From Krasilnikovozyma curviuscula (taxonomy: Eukaryota; Basidiomycota; Tremellomycetes; Cystofilobasidiales; Mrakiaceae): 64,000 nucleotides of DNA. The first letter of the stretch is position 1. Each line of letters begins with the position of its first letter. Both the position numbers and the translations under genes were made by a program. Below, in pieces: positions 49,552 to 61,889 of the stretch. The notes under the pieces are model-generated. The model was not told the DNA's origin, ran no database searches, and saw only the letters and a list, made by a program, of their open reading frames with translations. The DNA is taken from contig MVAQ01000046.1 of assembly GCA_014825775.1 (NCBI GenBank), positions 1 through 64,000 on the forward strand, given 5' to 3'.

Positions 49552-51511
49552 ATGCGCTGGCTTGGTGAAACTCTGGTTCGCCTTACTGATTCTTTCAGAC
49601 TTCAAGACTTAGCTCCCCTGCTGAGTGTTTCAGCTGTAGTTTTCTTTATCTGCAGAGCGGTTTATCGCTACTGCCTGTCACCTCTCAGTGGAATCCCGCC
49701 AATCAACTCGGTCGCGGCTGTCACTTCAGGTTGGAATCGGTACCACCTTCTGAAGAGGGACAAGTACCTGCACATTCATGAAGCATTTATGAAGCTAGGA
49801 CCTGTTGTGAGGACTGGTCCAAACATTGTTGTAATCGGAGATTACAGCTTCCTGAAAGATGTGTACATGACAAAGTTGGACAAGACAGCAGCTTCTCGAG
49901 GTTTTGATACGTGTGTCTTACAAAATTTCCTTTCCTAATTGCTCCTCTTGGACACTAGCTGACACTCTCATACCAATTTGTTTCATAAAGAAATCACGGA
50001 ACCCCTAACTCCTTCTCAGTTATTCACGCTGCCGAAGCTCAAGGAAAGCGCCGGGGAATGCTTCCACACTATGCTACAGCCAACTTGATACCTTGGCAGA
50101 ACATCATGGATGATCACATCCACGAATTACTGAGGGTTATGGAAACACAATCCACGAATGTTGATGTGATCTCGTTGATTGGACATGCACTAGTCGATGT
50201 AATATGTCTAGATTTTATAGGCAGTATCAAACCAAACACTAACCATTTTGGGTTCCTAGATTCTTAGTGAGGTTGTCCTTGGGGATAGAGTTGGAGCTGT
50301 TACAGACTGGGCGGCTGGTAAACCAAACCACGTCTTTGACGCCATTGGGCTATGGCCCAAACAAGGCATCGCCAAGGGCCAGTTGGGATGCTTTCTCTGG
50401 AGCATAGCTGCTAGATATCCGGGAAAGAGTTGGCAGAAGCTCGTTCAATCCGATAATTATCTGGCTGGAGTGTGTCCAAAAAAATCAGAATGCGGCGGCG
50501 CGTCTGTCTATGTTACTGACATGTTTTCTCGCTTTCTACAGTTTGTTGGGCCAAGAGTCAGAGCTGCTATACCTAGAACTGACGAAGCTAGACCATGTTT
50601 AGCTAGCCGTCTCGCAGCATCCAAAGACAACTACACTGGTGCACTGTGGAACGTGGAACATATTATCTCGGAGTGTGTCGATCATTTGTTAGTCTCGATG
50701 TACATGTACCGATCATACTTGAGATTTTACTTACCAAAGCGTTGGAACCGACAGCCTTGCTGGTACCGAAACTACCAGTCATACGATGGCCTATGTCCTG
50801 TGGACGCTGGCAGTTCGACCTGACATCATGAAAACACTTCAAAAAGAAATTGATGAGATGATGGTTGGTGAAGACCAGTTACTGAGTATTCAAGAATCTG
50901 CGCGTTTACCTTACTTGAACGGAGTCATCAAAGAAAGTAAGTCCCGATTCTTACGTCAGAAAGGAATGTCTCGCGCCGACCTCTCTTTCTTTTATCCAAT
51001 GCAAATGTAATGTGATAACAGCACTGCGTCTTTTCGCTGCGGTTCCCAACACACTGAGTAGAGTACTCCCCCCTCCAGGTCTATATGTTCATGGACACTA
51101 CTTGCCAGGTGGCACAGAAGTCGGTCTTCAGGCTTACACATGTCATCGAGATCCAATAGTGTGGGGGCCGGATCCTCTTGCGTTCAGACCCGAAAGGTGG
51201 TTCGAGCCCACAGAAGCTATGCTAGCCGCTTTCATTCCATTTAGTATCGGCGGGAGAAACTGTCCTGGGATGAAGTAAGCGAAGTCTACTTCTGGGTCTC
51301 CTATCTCATTCTTCATCGTAACTGATGCTTCATCTCTCTTCATGTCTTCAGTCTAGCCAACACAGACTTGAGGCTTCTCATATCTGCAGTTTCTAGATAC
51401 TTTGATGTAGAACCAACAGTCCCACCAGGTTATAATATTCCAACGGACGGATCTCTCATCTCGCCAGCTTCAACTCAAGTACGACTCAACTTCACCCGTA
51501 GGGCTATCTAG
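49552..51511 (+). CDS. Cytochrome P450 monooxygenase
   Basis: A microsomal haem monooxygenase. The N-terminus has a membrane anchor (LLSVSAVVFFICRAVYRYC) followed by a Pro-rich hinge LSPLSGIPPI. The C-helix region has KRRGMLPHYA. The I-helix is rebuilt by splicing and contains AGTETTSHTM. The K-helix ExxR motif is ETLR, formed across an intron (about 50937-51030). The PERF-type motif is FRPERWFEP and the haem loop is FSIGGRNCPGMNLA with the Cys ligand. It ends STQVRLNFTRRAI. All core P450 motifs are present. Many short introns make some central exon borders uncertain. CYP family and substrate are not assigned. Confidence 0.9.
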
Positions 51512-51756
51512 CCGTCTTCGGGCTCGCTTCGGTATGATATAAAAGAACTCTTTGAGAAAAACTGGGGTTTTGACAAATTTCAGAAACGAGAAGAAGTTGA
51601 TATTGATATCAAATCTACGACACACAGCAGACGCCGCGTCGGCGAACTGAGTTTTTCGCCCCATTATCCTACAGTTTAAAAAAAAAAAAGTTGCTTATCA
51701 TTTTGGATATTACTACGGGTTTCCCAGTCTCTGCGCTTATTCCTGCAGATCGCCTT

Positions 51757-53860
51757 TCATAGCGCCTTCCAATCCAGCGAGCGTTCCCACGCATCCGCTA
51801 CATTCAGCAAAGTCTGCTCCTCAAACATCTTCCCGATAAGCATCATTCCACAAGGAAGCTTGATATTTTTATCTTCCTCCGACTTGATGTCATTTGGATG
51901 CGGTGGTGTCCAGCCACACGGAATCGAGATGGAGGGGTGACCAGTTAAGTTTGAGGCAGCGGTGTTGGAGACGATCCCAGCTAGTATGGAAAAGTGCAAT
52001 CAGCTTGTATTGCAAGATGACTCAAAAGAAGCTATCAATTTCACTCACGGGTTGCTCTCGACCACGCGAGAGGGCCGCTTCCTTCGTCTACATGTCGACG
52101 CGGAGGTTGAGTTATGGTCGGCATAACAATGATGTCAAAATCAGCAAACACGGCATCATACTCGTCCCTCAGCTTTCTTGACAGATTCATTGCTCGTCCG
52201 TATGCTGCTGGATATTTAGCCCAGCCATATTCACTGCTCGAGCAAAGCCGTTAGCGTCGGTTTGCATTCGACAACAAAATTTGAGCTTATACTACTTACG
52301 AGCAAATAGCAGTTCCAGTCACAAAGTATTTTGCGTTGTCGTACCTGTCCTGAGTCCAAGGCAATAGATGCGACCAGTACTCGTTAAGGTAAAGGCCTGA
52401 GAGGAATCCAGAAGGAGTTAGCTTTGTAATCAAAGGTTAAGCAGGAGTGATCTTATATACCTCTTCGTCCAACCTGGCGGCCTTGTCTCGTCAGCCCAGA
52501 AGCGAACTTGTTGATGATGTGTGTGAGAGAAGACGTGTAAAGATGCCTTCGAGAAGAAGAGACGGAAATAAGAACAACGCGATACAGAGAGTGAGACACT
52601 GATAACTGACATTGGAACAGAAACTTCTTCCACTGTAGCACCTAGGACTTTGAAATTCTCCACAGCGCTCATCACACAAGCTTTGACGGCATCATCAAAC
52701 GAAGCATCCACAAAACCTTCTTTCAACACCCCAACCTTTACTCCCTGGAGAGAGCCATTGGTTTGAGTTCGATATGCTCTGAGGTTATCAGAGTACTTGG
52801 GGATGCAGGATGGAAGAGGCGCTCCGAGTTGACGGTCGTCGATGGAGTCGTATCCAGCAATTGCTTGGAGCAAGAGAGCGGCGTCGTAGACGTTTTGACT
52901 CATAGGACCAACAGAGTCTACACCAGACTCAGAGGATAGCTGATAGCATCAAGATCGTCTGAAATCAACATGAGAGCCACTCTTTTCGAAAACGCAAGCT
53001 GCGATACTCACGACCCCAGTATAAGGAACCAACCCGAAAGACGGCTTCAATCCTACAATCCCACAACAAGCGGCAGGCTATTAACAATAAAATAACAGTG
53101 AGTTAACTGGAGATTTGGACTCGCACGCTAGACTCACAATCCTGATCGAGCCGCCTTGATCGCCTCCTACACCCATGTCGATTTCACCGCTTCCAATCAA
53201 AGCACCGCATCCACTACTTGACCCCCCAGTACTGAAACCATAAGCATATGGGTTTTGGATATTAGACTTGGGGCCGGAGAACGAGACAGCTCCATGGGAA
53301 AAGTTCTGATGATGAGCGGTCAGATGGACTGTTGAGTAGTAAGTAAGCCTGCGAGGGTGGAACTGACCTCGCATGTTGCTTTACCCCTGACACTTCCACC
53401 AGCTTCAAGGACTCTGGTCACAACTGTCGCGTCAACAGATGCTGGAAAAGAGGAAGAGCGGTCAACATCTCGTCGGCAAACACAATACGTTTTCCCACTC
53501 ACGAATGAAGTCCTGAAAGATCTGGGAGGAACCAAACTCCAGTGGGACCTGAGCTACACAGATAGTGTCCTTGAACACCACAGTTTTGCCTTCAAGAATC
53601 CCTCCCTTCGTTCCTTCAATGTTGGCTTTCCACGCCCATCCTCCGAGCTTGTTCTCCTCTGTTGCCGGCTCGTGGATCTCTAGCCTTGGAAATCTCTCAA
53701 GATCAACCTCAGGCTGGTAATCTGGGAGGTCTAGAAGTGCTTCTGCTGCTTTGTCTGTCGCTCCCACCAGGGCCAAATAGTCATCTTCGTGGCCGGTTGG
53801 GATTGCGAAACGAAGCTTCGCTGCTGCATTCGCGACGTCTTCAGGCGTTGCTGGTGACAT
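51757..53860 (-). CDS. Amidase-signature family amidase
   Basis: AS enzymes hydrolyse carboxamides to acid and ammonia. The ATG at 53860 gives MSPATPEDVANAAAKLRF; another upstream ATG is less likely. The catalytic Lys is in LEGKTVVFKDTICVAQVPL, the cis-Ser in STGGSSSGCGALIGSGE and the nucleophile Ser in GVGGDQGGSIRIP. Other blocks are ACCGIVGLKPSFGLVPYTG, GPMSQNVYDAALLLQAIAGY and SISIPCGWTPPHPND. The GGDQGGSIR form is typical of the enantioselective amidase branch known from bacterial nitrile and amide breakdown. About 500 residues over eight or so exons. It is the fifth gene of the putative cluster. Confidence 0.9.
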
Positions 53861-54210
53861 TTTAAGTCTAAAGGAAACGCGACGACGAGTATGGTTACAG
53901 ACTGAGAAGCGTACAAAGAAAAGGGGACGAGAAGGGTAAAGGCAAGATTTTGCCGATGGCCTTCCGTGATTCCGACGGCCTTCCGCTTCAGCTAGGTTGT
54001 GACGAGAAAGAATCCTGGCGGGGGTACAGAAATGATAGGTGGTCGGGAGTAGCTTCACTAGGTACACTGGGAATAACTTAGGGAGACTGCATGTTTAGTC
54101 GTTTGGTCTATTCGGCTGTTTGCAAAATGTAATTTCATCTTGAAATCTTTCAGAGGTACGAATTGAAGAGCAGCTCTCCCTTAAAAATCAAAGAATTCTA
54201 GACCAGCTTT
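53861..54210. promoter_or_regulatory. Amidase upstream region
   Basis: About 350 bases: promoter and leader of the amidase gene plus the 3' UTR of the deacetylase-like gene behind it. It contains a 14-bp direct repeat (annotated separately). Confidence 0.5.
53953..53985. repeat. 14-bp near-perfect direct repeat with CCG-N5-CCG
   Basis: CCGATGGCCTTCCG (53953-53966) and CCGACGGCCTTCCG (53972-53985) differ at one base and have a 19-base period. Between them lies CCGTGATTCCG (53964-53974), a direct CCG repeat with 5-base spacing. The site is about 95-125 bases upstream of the amidase ATG. It is a candidate binding site for a zinc cluster regulator. Confidence 0.45.
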
Positions 54211-55661
54211 TTACTTTGGTACGTAGTGATCATTTGGAAGCTGGGGCGTTTGCCCAAACGCTGACTTTGCATCGTAAGGGTAGACCGAAGCAAAGTGGGA
54301 CGCGATCTCATCTCTTCTAGCGATCCACACACCCTCGGTGGATTTAATCTTTTCTAAAAACCTGTCAACAGATGCAAACAAGTGTCAGAAGGTAACGATA
54401 GACGGACTGGCCGCTGCAGCACGAACACTCACCTCTCCAAAGCTCCACAGCGAGCTGCCCTACCGATGATGTGGGGATGAAGAACGACAGTCATCATCTT
54501 TGGTTCTCCGGCAACTCCCTCCTGATAGAAGCATTCAAAGGTATCCATCTATTTAGCGAAATTGAGATATTAGTTTCATGAAGGATGCGTCTCGAGCACA
54601 ACCGATAAAGGCAACTCACGAGATATTCATAATAATCTCTTGGACACGAGTAGCCAGAGCCTCTGACGTTGAACTTTAAATCGCTGATGTCGCTGCCGAA
54701 AGGAAAATCGAATTACCATCTGCAGTACCATGTCGCAGGTTGGAGCTATACTCACTAAGAGAAAGGAACCATTAATAACCCTCGTTCTTGGCCTTCTACA
54801 GGAGATTTTGTCCAGTAGGGTAACTCATCGGAACAAGAATCAGAAGAGTACAGCAGAGGGAGGCCTTTGTCTTCCATTGCTTGTGCGTACAACTTGATCG
54901 TCGCGTTGGATCTCCTGTCAGCAAGCCATCCTGTCGGAGGACAAAGTATTGGGTCAGAATCTTCCTTTTGGCGAATCACGAAGTTCTGAGCAAGCTGCTC
55001 TGAATTCACCTTTTGGTAATGTCTTGTCTCCTGTCAACTCCTGTAGCTTCTCAATAGACTCTCTGATCATCTCATTCTCGACTTCAGGTTTTACATCCAT
55101 ATAGTCAATCCATCTTTTCCCACCCAGTGAGATTTCAGATCCAGCTTCTAAAATGGCTTTGCACCAGTAAGGAGCCTTTTCGAGGGCTTGTGTGACTGAC
55201 GAGCAAAAAGGTTCTATATCAGGACCAGCAGCTTTGCACATCTGCGATGAAGACTTCTTCAAACTCACATATGTTCCAGGTGACAGGAATGTTGTGTCTG
55301 TAGTGGGACAGTAACCTAAGTCAGAATTTCGACGTTCGATGGCGGCAACTGGGAACACTTACCTCTTGAACAAGCTGATCAATCGAGGAACACCAGAAAC
55401 GGATCCATATTCATACTGAGACTCGACGATATCGTTCCTTTTGGGGAGAGCACCAGATCTTGGAGGAAGTTCAAGCAAGTAGTTCTCAAAAGAGGCATCT
55501 CCTTCGTCGACAGTCATTTCAGAGCCCACATTGTAGTGAATAAGAAAGTTGACGGCAATTTTAGCATTGTTGGGCCACTTGGGGTCTGGAGTATTGTATC
55601 CGTATCCTTCGAACTCTCGTTCAAGGACAAAGTCCGTGAGATCTGGGGAAGTCGCGGTCAT
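54211..55661 (-). CDS. PuuE/SpCda1-type polysaccharide deacetylase-like protein, altered active site
   Basis: This belongs to the NodB-fold branch holding PuuE allantoinases and fission-yeast Cda1. The ATG at 55661 begins MTATSPDLTDFVLEREFEGY; then GYNTPDPKWPNNAKIAVNFL and a family-like stretch to YEYGSVSGVPRLISLFKR. SSDSCSDELPYWTKSP and GLLMVPFS near 54780-54860 and PKMMTVVLHPHIIGR near 54430 are typical. Two places differ from its neighbour at 55955: the NYEEGAE segment is HYNVGSE here, and the ACHGNRW segment is SLGGKRW, so a conserved Glu and His are both absent. The frame is otherwise open and splice sites are good, so this is not an obvious pseudogene. It may be a pseudoenzyme or have another substrate. 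Confidence 0.8.
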
Positions 55662-55954
55662 GGCGTCAAGCTGTGAGTTTGCCGTGGGTTTGAAGTGCAG
55701 AAATGTCGTTGGACAGCAAGATAGCTAAGCTAGTAGTATGGCCATCCCACGATGAAGGCTTGCCCAGTTCACGCCCAGTCGGGTTTCGTCTCGTTGTCCG
55801 GTCTTCCGACGACAATGCGACGGGGATTAAGAACCGCTTGCGAAACGCGCTAGGTCTCTTCTCTCTTTCTTGCGCAGGGCTCTCTACCAACCAGCTTCTT
55901 TTCTTTATCTTCTTTCCCTTCACCAAGTTGAAGGCTTTCGATAGAACTAATAAA
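55662..55954. promoter_or_regulatory. Bidirectional promoter of the deacetylase-like pair
   Basis: The two paralogues are divergent, with 293 bases between start codons. The region contains CCGGTCTTCCG at 55798-55808 and should drive both genes. Confidence 0.5.
55798..55808 (+). promoter_or_regulatory. Candidate zinc cluster site CCG-N5-CCG
   Basis: CCGGTCTTCCG is a direct CCG repeat with 5-base spacing. It differs at one base from the reverse complement of the site at 57650-57660. Function is inferred only from the match and its position. Confidence 0.35.
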
Positions 55955-57474
55955 ATGGCCACCGCAGAGCACGCTTTCCTCCCCGAACGTGATTACACTA
56001 ACTACGGCTTCGATCAGCCCAAGGAATGTTGGCCCCATGGTGAGTAGATATTTTCTCCCTCTTGAAATTTAGAAGATGAAAGAGGGAAGGAGAGCTGTGA
56101 TTTAGCTACAAAATACAAAAGTATACTAACCAAACCTCCGGTTACCTTTTCCAGGCGCTAAGATCGCTGTCTCTTTCGTCTTGAACTGTGAGCCTGGGAT
56201 ATTCAATTCTTCGATGGCTCGTTCTCTCATTCACTACCTTTCTTTCAGACGAGGAAGGAGCCGAACACACCACCTGGAACGGCGACGATAGATCATGCGA
56301 GTTTCTACACGAGCTTCACTACGACCGAAAGCCCGTCACAGGTAGAAGGGACCTGCTGGTCGAGAGTATGGTGAGTACTCAACTAGAAGCTTGTTATGAG
56401 GAAGGAACGATTAAAGCTTTTCGTTCGGTACTCCTTCAGTTCGAATACGGTATCAGATCTGGCCTCCCTAGACTCATGAAGCTGTTCAAGAAATTTGATT
56501 GGCGCTTCACCATGTGGGTTTGTGCTAGAGCTTTCGAGACTTCAGGAAAATATGGTAAACTGCTGGTTGAGCATGGCCACGAAGTGAGTATATCTCTGCT
56601 CTATTCCATCTCAATTCTTTTCATGTTCAAATCCGTATCTTTGACCCAGGTTGCGTGTCACGGAAACCGATGGAGAATTCATGGTACTTCCTTCGACGAA
56701 GAGGTGTATCACATTAATCGTTCCTTCGATCGACTCCAAGCTGCTACCGGTTTGAAGAATGTTCCTACCGCCTGGTTCTTAGGGAATGGCTCTTTAGATC
56801 AGAAGTTAGCTAGAGCTACAGTGAGTTAAAGGAAGAACTGGTGTTTGGACCATTTTGCCTCGAACTTACCCTGCTATTTAGGTTCACAAAGAACGAGGGG
56901 TCCCTCTTCTTTACTGCTCCGACACCTATGCGACCGATGTTCCTTATTACATTCAGGATCCTCTGGTCACTCAAGGTGAAGAGGACAAAGGGTTGCTTAT
57001 GATACCATACAGTCTGTAAGCACGAAACTTTCTGGACGGCGCTCGCGCGTCTGTTGACATGCCCGTTGCTGGTTCTCTTTCCAGTGTCAACAACGACCAC
57101 TTGTTCATGGTTGCCGGTGGAAATGGTGTGGGATGTCCTAACGACTGGTTCGACTTGTTAAAGTCTGACTTTGACTACCTTTACGCTGAAGGCCAAAGAG
57201 GAGCGCCAAAGATGATGTACGTTCACTGACTGCCTTTGTCTGTGACTACATCTGATTTTTTTTCTCCCCCTTAAGGACTATTGCCATGCACAATCGAATG
57301 CTAGGTAAACCAGGCAGGTCCATGGCTCTACAGAGGTTCATGGAGTACATCTCCACTAAAGAAGATGTATGGGTCTGCACTCGAGAGGAGATCGCTAAAC
57401 ACTGGAGGGAGAAGTTTCCTTACGAGAAGGTCGGAGTGACCTCCTCACTGCATGGCAACCCAAAGCTCTACTAG
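55955..57474 (+). CDS. PuuE/SpCda1-type polysaccharide deacetylase family hydrolase
   Basis: This paralogue keeps the family motifs. The ATG at 55955 begins MATAEHAFLPERDYTNYGFD, then AKIAVSFVLNYEEGAEHT, FEYGIRSGLPRLMKLFKKFD, HGHEVACHGNRWRIHG, YCSDTYATDVPYY, GLLMIPYSLVNNDH and MMTIAMHNRMLGKPGRSMAL, ending TREEIAKHWREKFPYEKVG. About 330 residues in seven exons. PuuE enzymes open the ring of allantoin, and fission-yeast Cda1 acts on chitin, so a deacetylase or a cyclic amide hydrolase are both possible. The lack of a signal peptide favours an intracellular amide or ring hydrolase over a cell-wall enzyme. Neighbouring permease and amidase point the same way. Confidence 0.87.
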
Positions 57475-57791
57475 TAGACCCAAGACTGTTGTGCCTGCCG
57501 ATGCTTTCTAAAGCTGTAGCATTTCGAGACTATCTAGAGTTAGACAAGACATCCTACAACGCTACAAAACATTCTGTAATGTACAGAGTAGTATGATAAA
57601 TCTTTTAGTGTCTAAATGAAACTATCAAAAGCTGAAAGATAAGCTTAGACGGAAGTCCGGGACCAAGTTGCGCGTGTAGGTTAATCACCGGAGCTCGGGC
57701 CCCTTTCCTCTTTGAGGCTTTCTCTCTTGGAATGAGTCTAAAACCGAGCGTGCTATACGTGCTATTCAGCAGCAAGCACTTCTTCGAGGAA
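57475..57791. promoter_or_regulatory. Upstream region of the cluster regulator
   Basis: A 317-base tandem spacer holding the deacetylase 3' UTR and the promoter of the Zn2Cys6 gene. It contains CGGAAGTCCGG at 57650-57660. Confidence 0.45.
57650..57660 (-). promoter_or_regulatory. Candidate zinc cluster site CCG-N5-CCG
   Basis: CGGAAGTCCGG; on the minus strand CCGGACTTCCG, 10 of 11 bases identical to the site between the two deacetylase-like genes. It lies about 130 bases upstream of the regulator's ATG and might allow autoregulation. Confidence 0.35.
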
Positions 57792-60700
57792 ATGGCAGCG
57801 ATTGTTCTTGTTCCTCCAACAGAGGCAATGGAGCATCAGCCACCGCCCAGGAAGAAAGTCAAGAGGTTAGTATTGACCAGAACGATTCCCTTTCTTTTCT
57901 CTTGAACGACTGCTAACTCTGAAGCTGATGTATACTCTTATACAGAACGAGCAATGCTTGTGAGTAAAGCTGATTCGCTAAACCTCGTAACTACAGCTAA
58001 CCAGGTTCCTCACCACTGCAGGCTTTCGCTGTAAGAGCCGCAAGCAGAAATGCAATGGAGAAACTCCAGTCTGTGGCACCTGCTCTTATGCTGAAGCTTG
58101 TAGGTTTCTCAATTCTTTTTGTCAGGTAATGAACTTTGAACTCATTGGTTGCCGGTGGCTTAAGCGTGTATTTACCCGGAGAACAAGAAGAAGCAGTCTC
58201 ACGGATTCGACACTCACGTGAGTGTATTGTTTCTCTCGTTCTATCTTTATGTTTACTATCTTACCAAATACGATGTGATTACTTGACAACAGGTGTATGT
58301 TTCAGCTCTCGAGAACCGATGTGCCATGCTTGAGGCCAAACTGCAACAGGTCGACCCAAGTAGTGACGAAATCAGCGATCATTTGAGGATTTCAGGTACA
58401 TCAGTTTCAAAACATTGCCAAAAGGTGGCCTCTAGTCGACCCAACTCAGACACTTTGAGCGACAGCAGGAACGAAACAATCAGCTCTTCGTCGGATTCGC
58501 CTCTCAATCATAGCTTTGAGTCCTTGACAAATGATTCTGTCGAAAACAGCCTCAGTAACGGTCATCAGTTCATGTATGATGAAAACCCTGGTGTCGCAAT
58601 GGATGAGGTGTCTCATGAGTCTCCACTACCTCTGCTGCCTTCGGTAAGCAGCGTTTTCAGTGCTGTCATTGACCACCATCACCCTCTCAATATGATGAGC
58701 TCAAAAGATGTCATCGTACCTCAAAGCTCGTCGTCGGCTACTGTTTCATCTGGAAGTGATCATCTCATGAATCACTTTCTGCCGCTACACCCTACCCTCC
58801 TTCCACCTTCAAGTAATCTACGAACACAGTTCCCTGATCAGCAGCATCCAGTTTCACCACCTCTATCCCAGGATCATCCTTCTCAGCAACCTCAGCAGGA
58901 CGTCAACGAAGATCGCGTCGCTCAACATGTGAGGTTTCTCTCACTAAAAGCCTTCGCCGACCCCTACCTGGGTCCCTCATCCGGACTTTCTTTCATAAAA
59001 ATGACCAAAACCTCAATGCGAAAAGGAGGAGTGCTATCACCAACCCCTTTTCAGCCACTCGTTCCTCGCTTGCTCAAGGAGGCTAGGTCACCTACTTCTA
59101 CATCCCAATCTTCTGATGGCGGATCAATCCCAGTTCCTTGTGTACCTGAGGATTCTTTAGCGGATGCTCTATATATTTCTTCCTACAAGCACATCCAAGC
59201 TAGGTATCCATTTATGCAGGTGAGTGGCTCTCGCTTCAGGCTCAAACTTCTGCCAATTTTCACCTCACCCTCCCTCTCTTCTCCGATTCCTGGATTTTAG
59301 TGGCGTGAGTAGTGTATCTTATTTTAGTAACTTGACAGAATGCTCACTAAGCTCTCCTATTTCTTGAATCAGCTCTATTTCTCAGCTTCCATAGCCGGCG
59401 CAAATCAATTTGTGTTGATCCTCGAGAACTGAACGAGTCGGACGACAGAGTTGGTAGGTAATTTCTTTTAGAAACTGCCGTTGCCTATTTTTGCTAAGTC
59501 AGACTCTTCCCCGATTCAGCGGCATTCTTTCTGTGGATGGTTTACGCGGTGGGCGCAAGTCGTAGTTAGTTCAATGTTTACTTTTACTTGGCAACCTAAA
59601 CTAACAGCGTAATTGCACTTTAGATAATGATCTGTCTGGCCATCAGCTCAAGTCTACAGCAGAAGTAAGTGTCTTCTCTCTCTCTCTCCCCTCTTCTTCT
59701 TCCCAGAATACCTCTCGATTAAATCGGTAATTTCATCAGGAATACTACGAAGCATCCCAACTCTTCCTGGACGATGTTTTAGCTCGTCACGATATAGTCA
59801 CTGTTCAAGCACTGGCTTTGACATCCATGTACTCCTTTCGAGCTAGTGTGAGTGTTACGGATATCTTGCTGCGAAAGTGGCTACTAAGAAACACCTCACT
59901 TTCTGATGCTTGCACTATTGACATCTGATAGAACGGCCCCGCTGTTTGGTAATACTTTCGAATTTGTGCTTCAAAATTGTTGCACTAAACTTACTTGGTC
60001 CTTCCTATTTCAGGCATCTGATGGGCTTCGCTATGAGGATCTCGATCGAACACGGCCTGCATCGAGCGATTCATCCGGTAAGCTCGACATTATGGGCGGG
60101 CGCTTCCAGTCGTTAGACTGACATCTCGTACTTTCAGATGCTCCGAGAACGAGATCCTCTTCGTGCTGAAGTAAGGAACAGAACGTTCTGGGCCGTCTAC
60201 GTACTCGATCGTTTGGCTGCAATCAACTTGGGACGGCCGCTATCCATCGCTGACTCAGATATCGATGTAGAGGTACATTCCTTCTTCGCCTGACACTCTG
60301 CCTTTGGTCCCGTGCTGACGATTTCCGCTGGTCCGATAGCTTCCTCTGGACATTGATTGTTTTTGTACAGATGCCAAGACCATCAACGCCGCCTACAAAG
60401 CACAAGCCGCTGGGATTGCTCCTACATCTGTCACTTCCGTAAGATATTTTCAAGGTTTGATTTTACTTTTGCTAATTTCAGCTTCTATCCTGCAAAAATT
60501 CAGATGACGTCGGCAATCCATTGGATCAAGCTTTATCAAATTCGCTCTCAGATCTCGTTCGTTTATTTCTACCTTCGCCCTCTCTTGACTCACAGGGCTT
60601 TTAAGCTAATTAAACACTCTTCCCTCAGTGTCAGAGTTTACTCACCTAATCGCGAAACACTGACAAGCGAAGATGTTAACAACTTGTTGATTCCACTGGA

Positions 60701-61889
60701 GGCTTGGAGGGCGAGAATTCCCGAGACTTCCTCGGGTTCGGTACCCATGATCAGTACAGAAAAGATGGAGAGAACCTACCACTTTGTAAATGTTCTTCGT
60801 AACCTGACTCAACGCTGTCGTGAGGCATTGACGAACTATTTGTTTTTCATCAGACTCGATTGTTGGTGTTGCGCTCTATTCTTGTAAATCTAATTATCGC
60901 AAATCTTCGAAAGCCCAAAATTGATGGATCCATTGATTTCTTTTTATAGAGTCAGAAGACAAATCCTACCGACCCCCTGGTGCAGAGAATTGCAGAATCT
61001 GCGGCTGCTATCTGCGAGGTAAGTTCTCAATCTCCCCCTTGCCCCTCGTCTCTGTTACCGACTCGCTTCCTCTCAAGACTGGAAAGCGACTCCTCTCAAG
61101 CGATCATGGAAATCGTTCAATGGCGTGTCTGTACCAGGACTTTGTTTCAGGATTGACGCTACTACTCGCTCTATCGATCAATCGAACAGCAATATCCATG
61201 TCGCGGTCATCAAGAGCAATAAGAGCATGCTCTTCAGTTCTGTCAGTGTATGCTAGTCTTTTTGCTGAAGCTGGTTAGTAGTCTTCTCTAACTCTTTTTT
61301 GGAGCTGAAGAAGCTAGCTGACTGTATGTTTTCTTCCAATAGAGAGCTTCAGAGATATGTTCGAAGACATTTTGGATGGTATGGACGATGAGGAACCTAG
61401 TGAAAAAGTTTCTACTTCTACAGAGGGTGTAACTTGGCAGAACAAAGTACAGAACTTGGGCGGTTTGTTCACGGGAAATCCCAGGGATGATTTCGTCTCG
61501 TAAGTCTTGACACTGCTGTATTGTCTTTATAACAATTGACCAAATTTTCACTGCCCCTCAGATTTCTTAATAATGTTGGTTTTACAAATGAACTGTCTAA
61601 CGGTGCTCAGAATTCGACCCAGGATGTCGCATTCTCATCTATTTCCACCGGCTTCCTCGACCCTTCAGTGCCACATCCGCCGCGGTTTCAACACCAACAA
61701 CTACAGATGCTACTCTCCCCATTTCCAGTAGCTAATACCCCTGCGTTTGGATCAGCTGTCGTGGCCGGGCCTGATAACGATCGGGGACAGCTCTCGTCGT
61801 TCAATTTCGCAGAGCTCTTTGACCAAGCTGGATCTCTAAACTTGCCCCTAGATGAGGCGGGGCATCAGTGGTTTGACGAAGTTACCTGA
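57792..61889 (+). CDS. Zn2Cys6 transcription factor, candidate cluster regulator
   Basis: A nuclear regulator. The ATG at 57792 begins MAAIVLVPPTEAMEHQPPPR with a basic KKVKR. Splicing over two introns gives the zinc cluster RTSNACFRCKSRKQKCNGE and TPVCGTCSYAEAC, a textbook C-x2-C-x6-C-x6-C-x2-C-x6-C. After a linker comes a short dimerisation helix YVSALENRCAMLEAKLQQV. A long Ser/Pro/Gln-rich middle follows, then the fungal-specific regulatory domain with FLSLKAFADPYLGPSSGLSF, SYKHIQARYPFMQ, SLAGHQLKSTAE-like residues, LRAEVRNRTFWAVYVLDRLA and ALSIADSDIDVE-type residues. It ends with a Phe/Leu/Asp-rich tail (SSFNFAELFDQAGSLNLPLD) that looks like an activation region. Its place beside the metabolic genes suggests it controls them. 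Confidence 0.85.
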
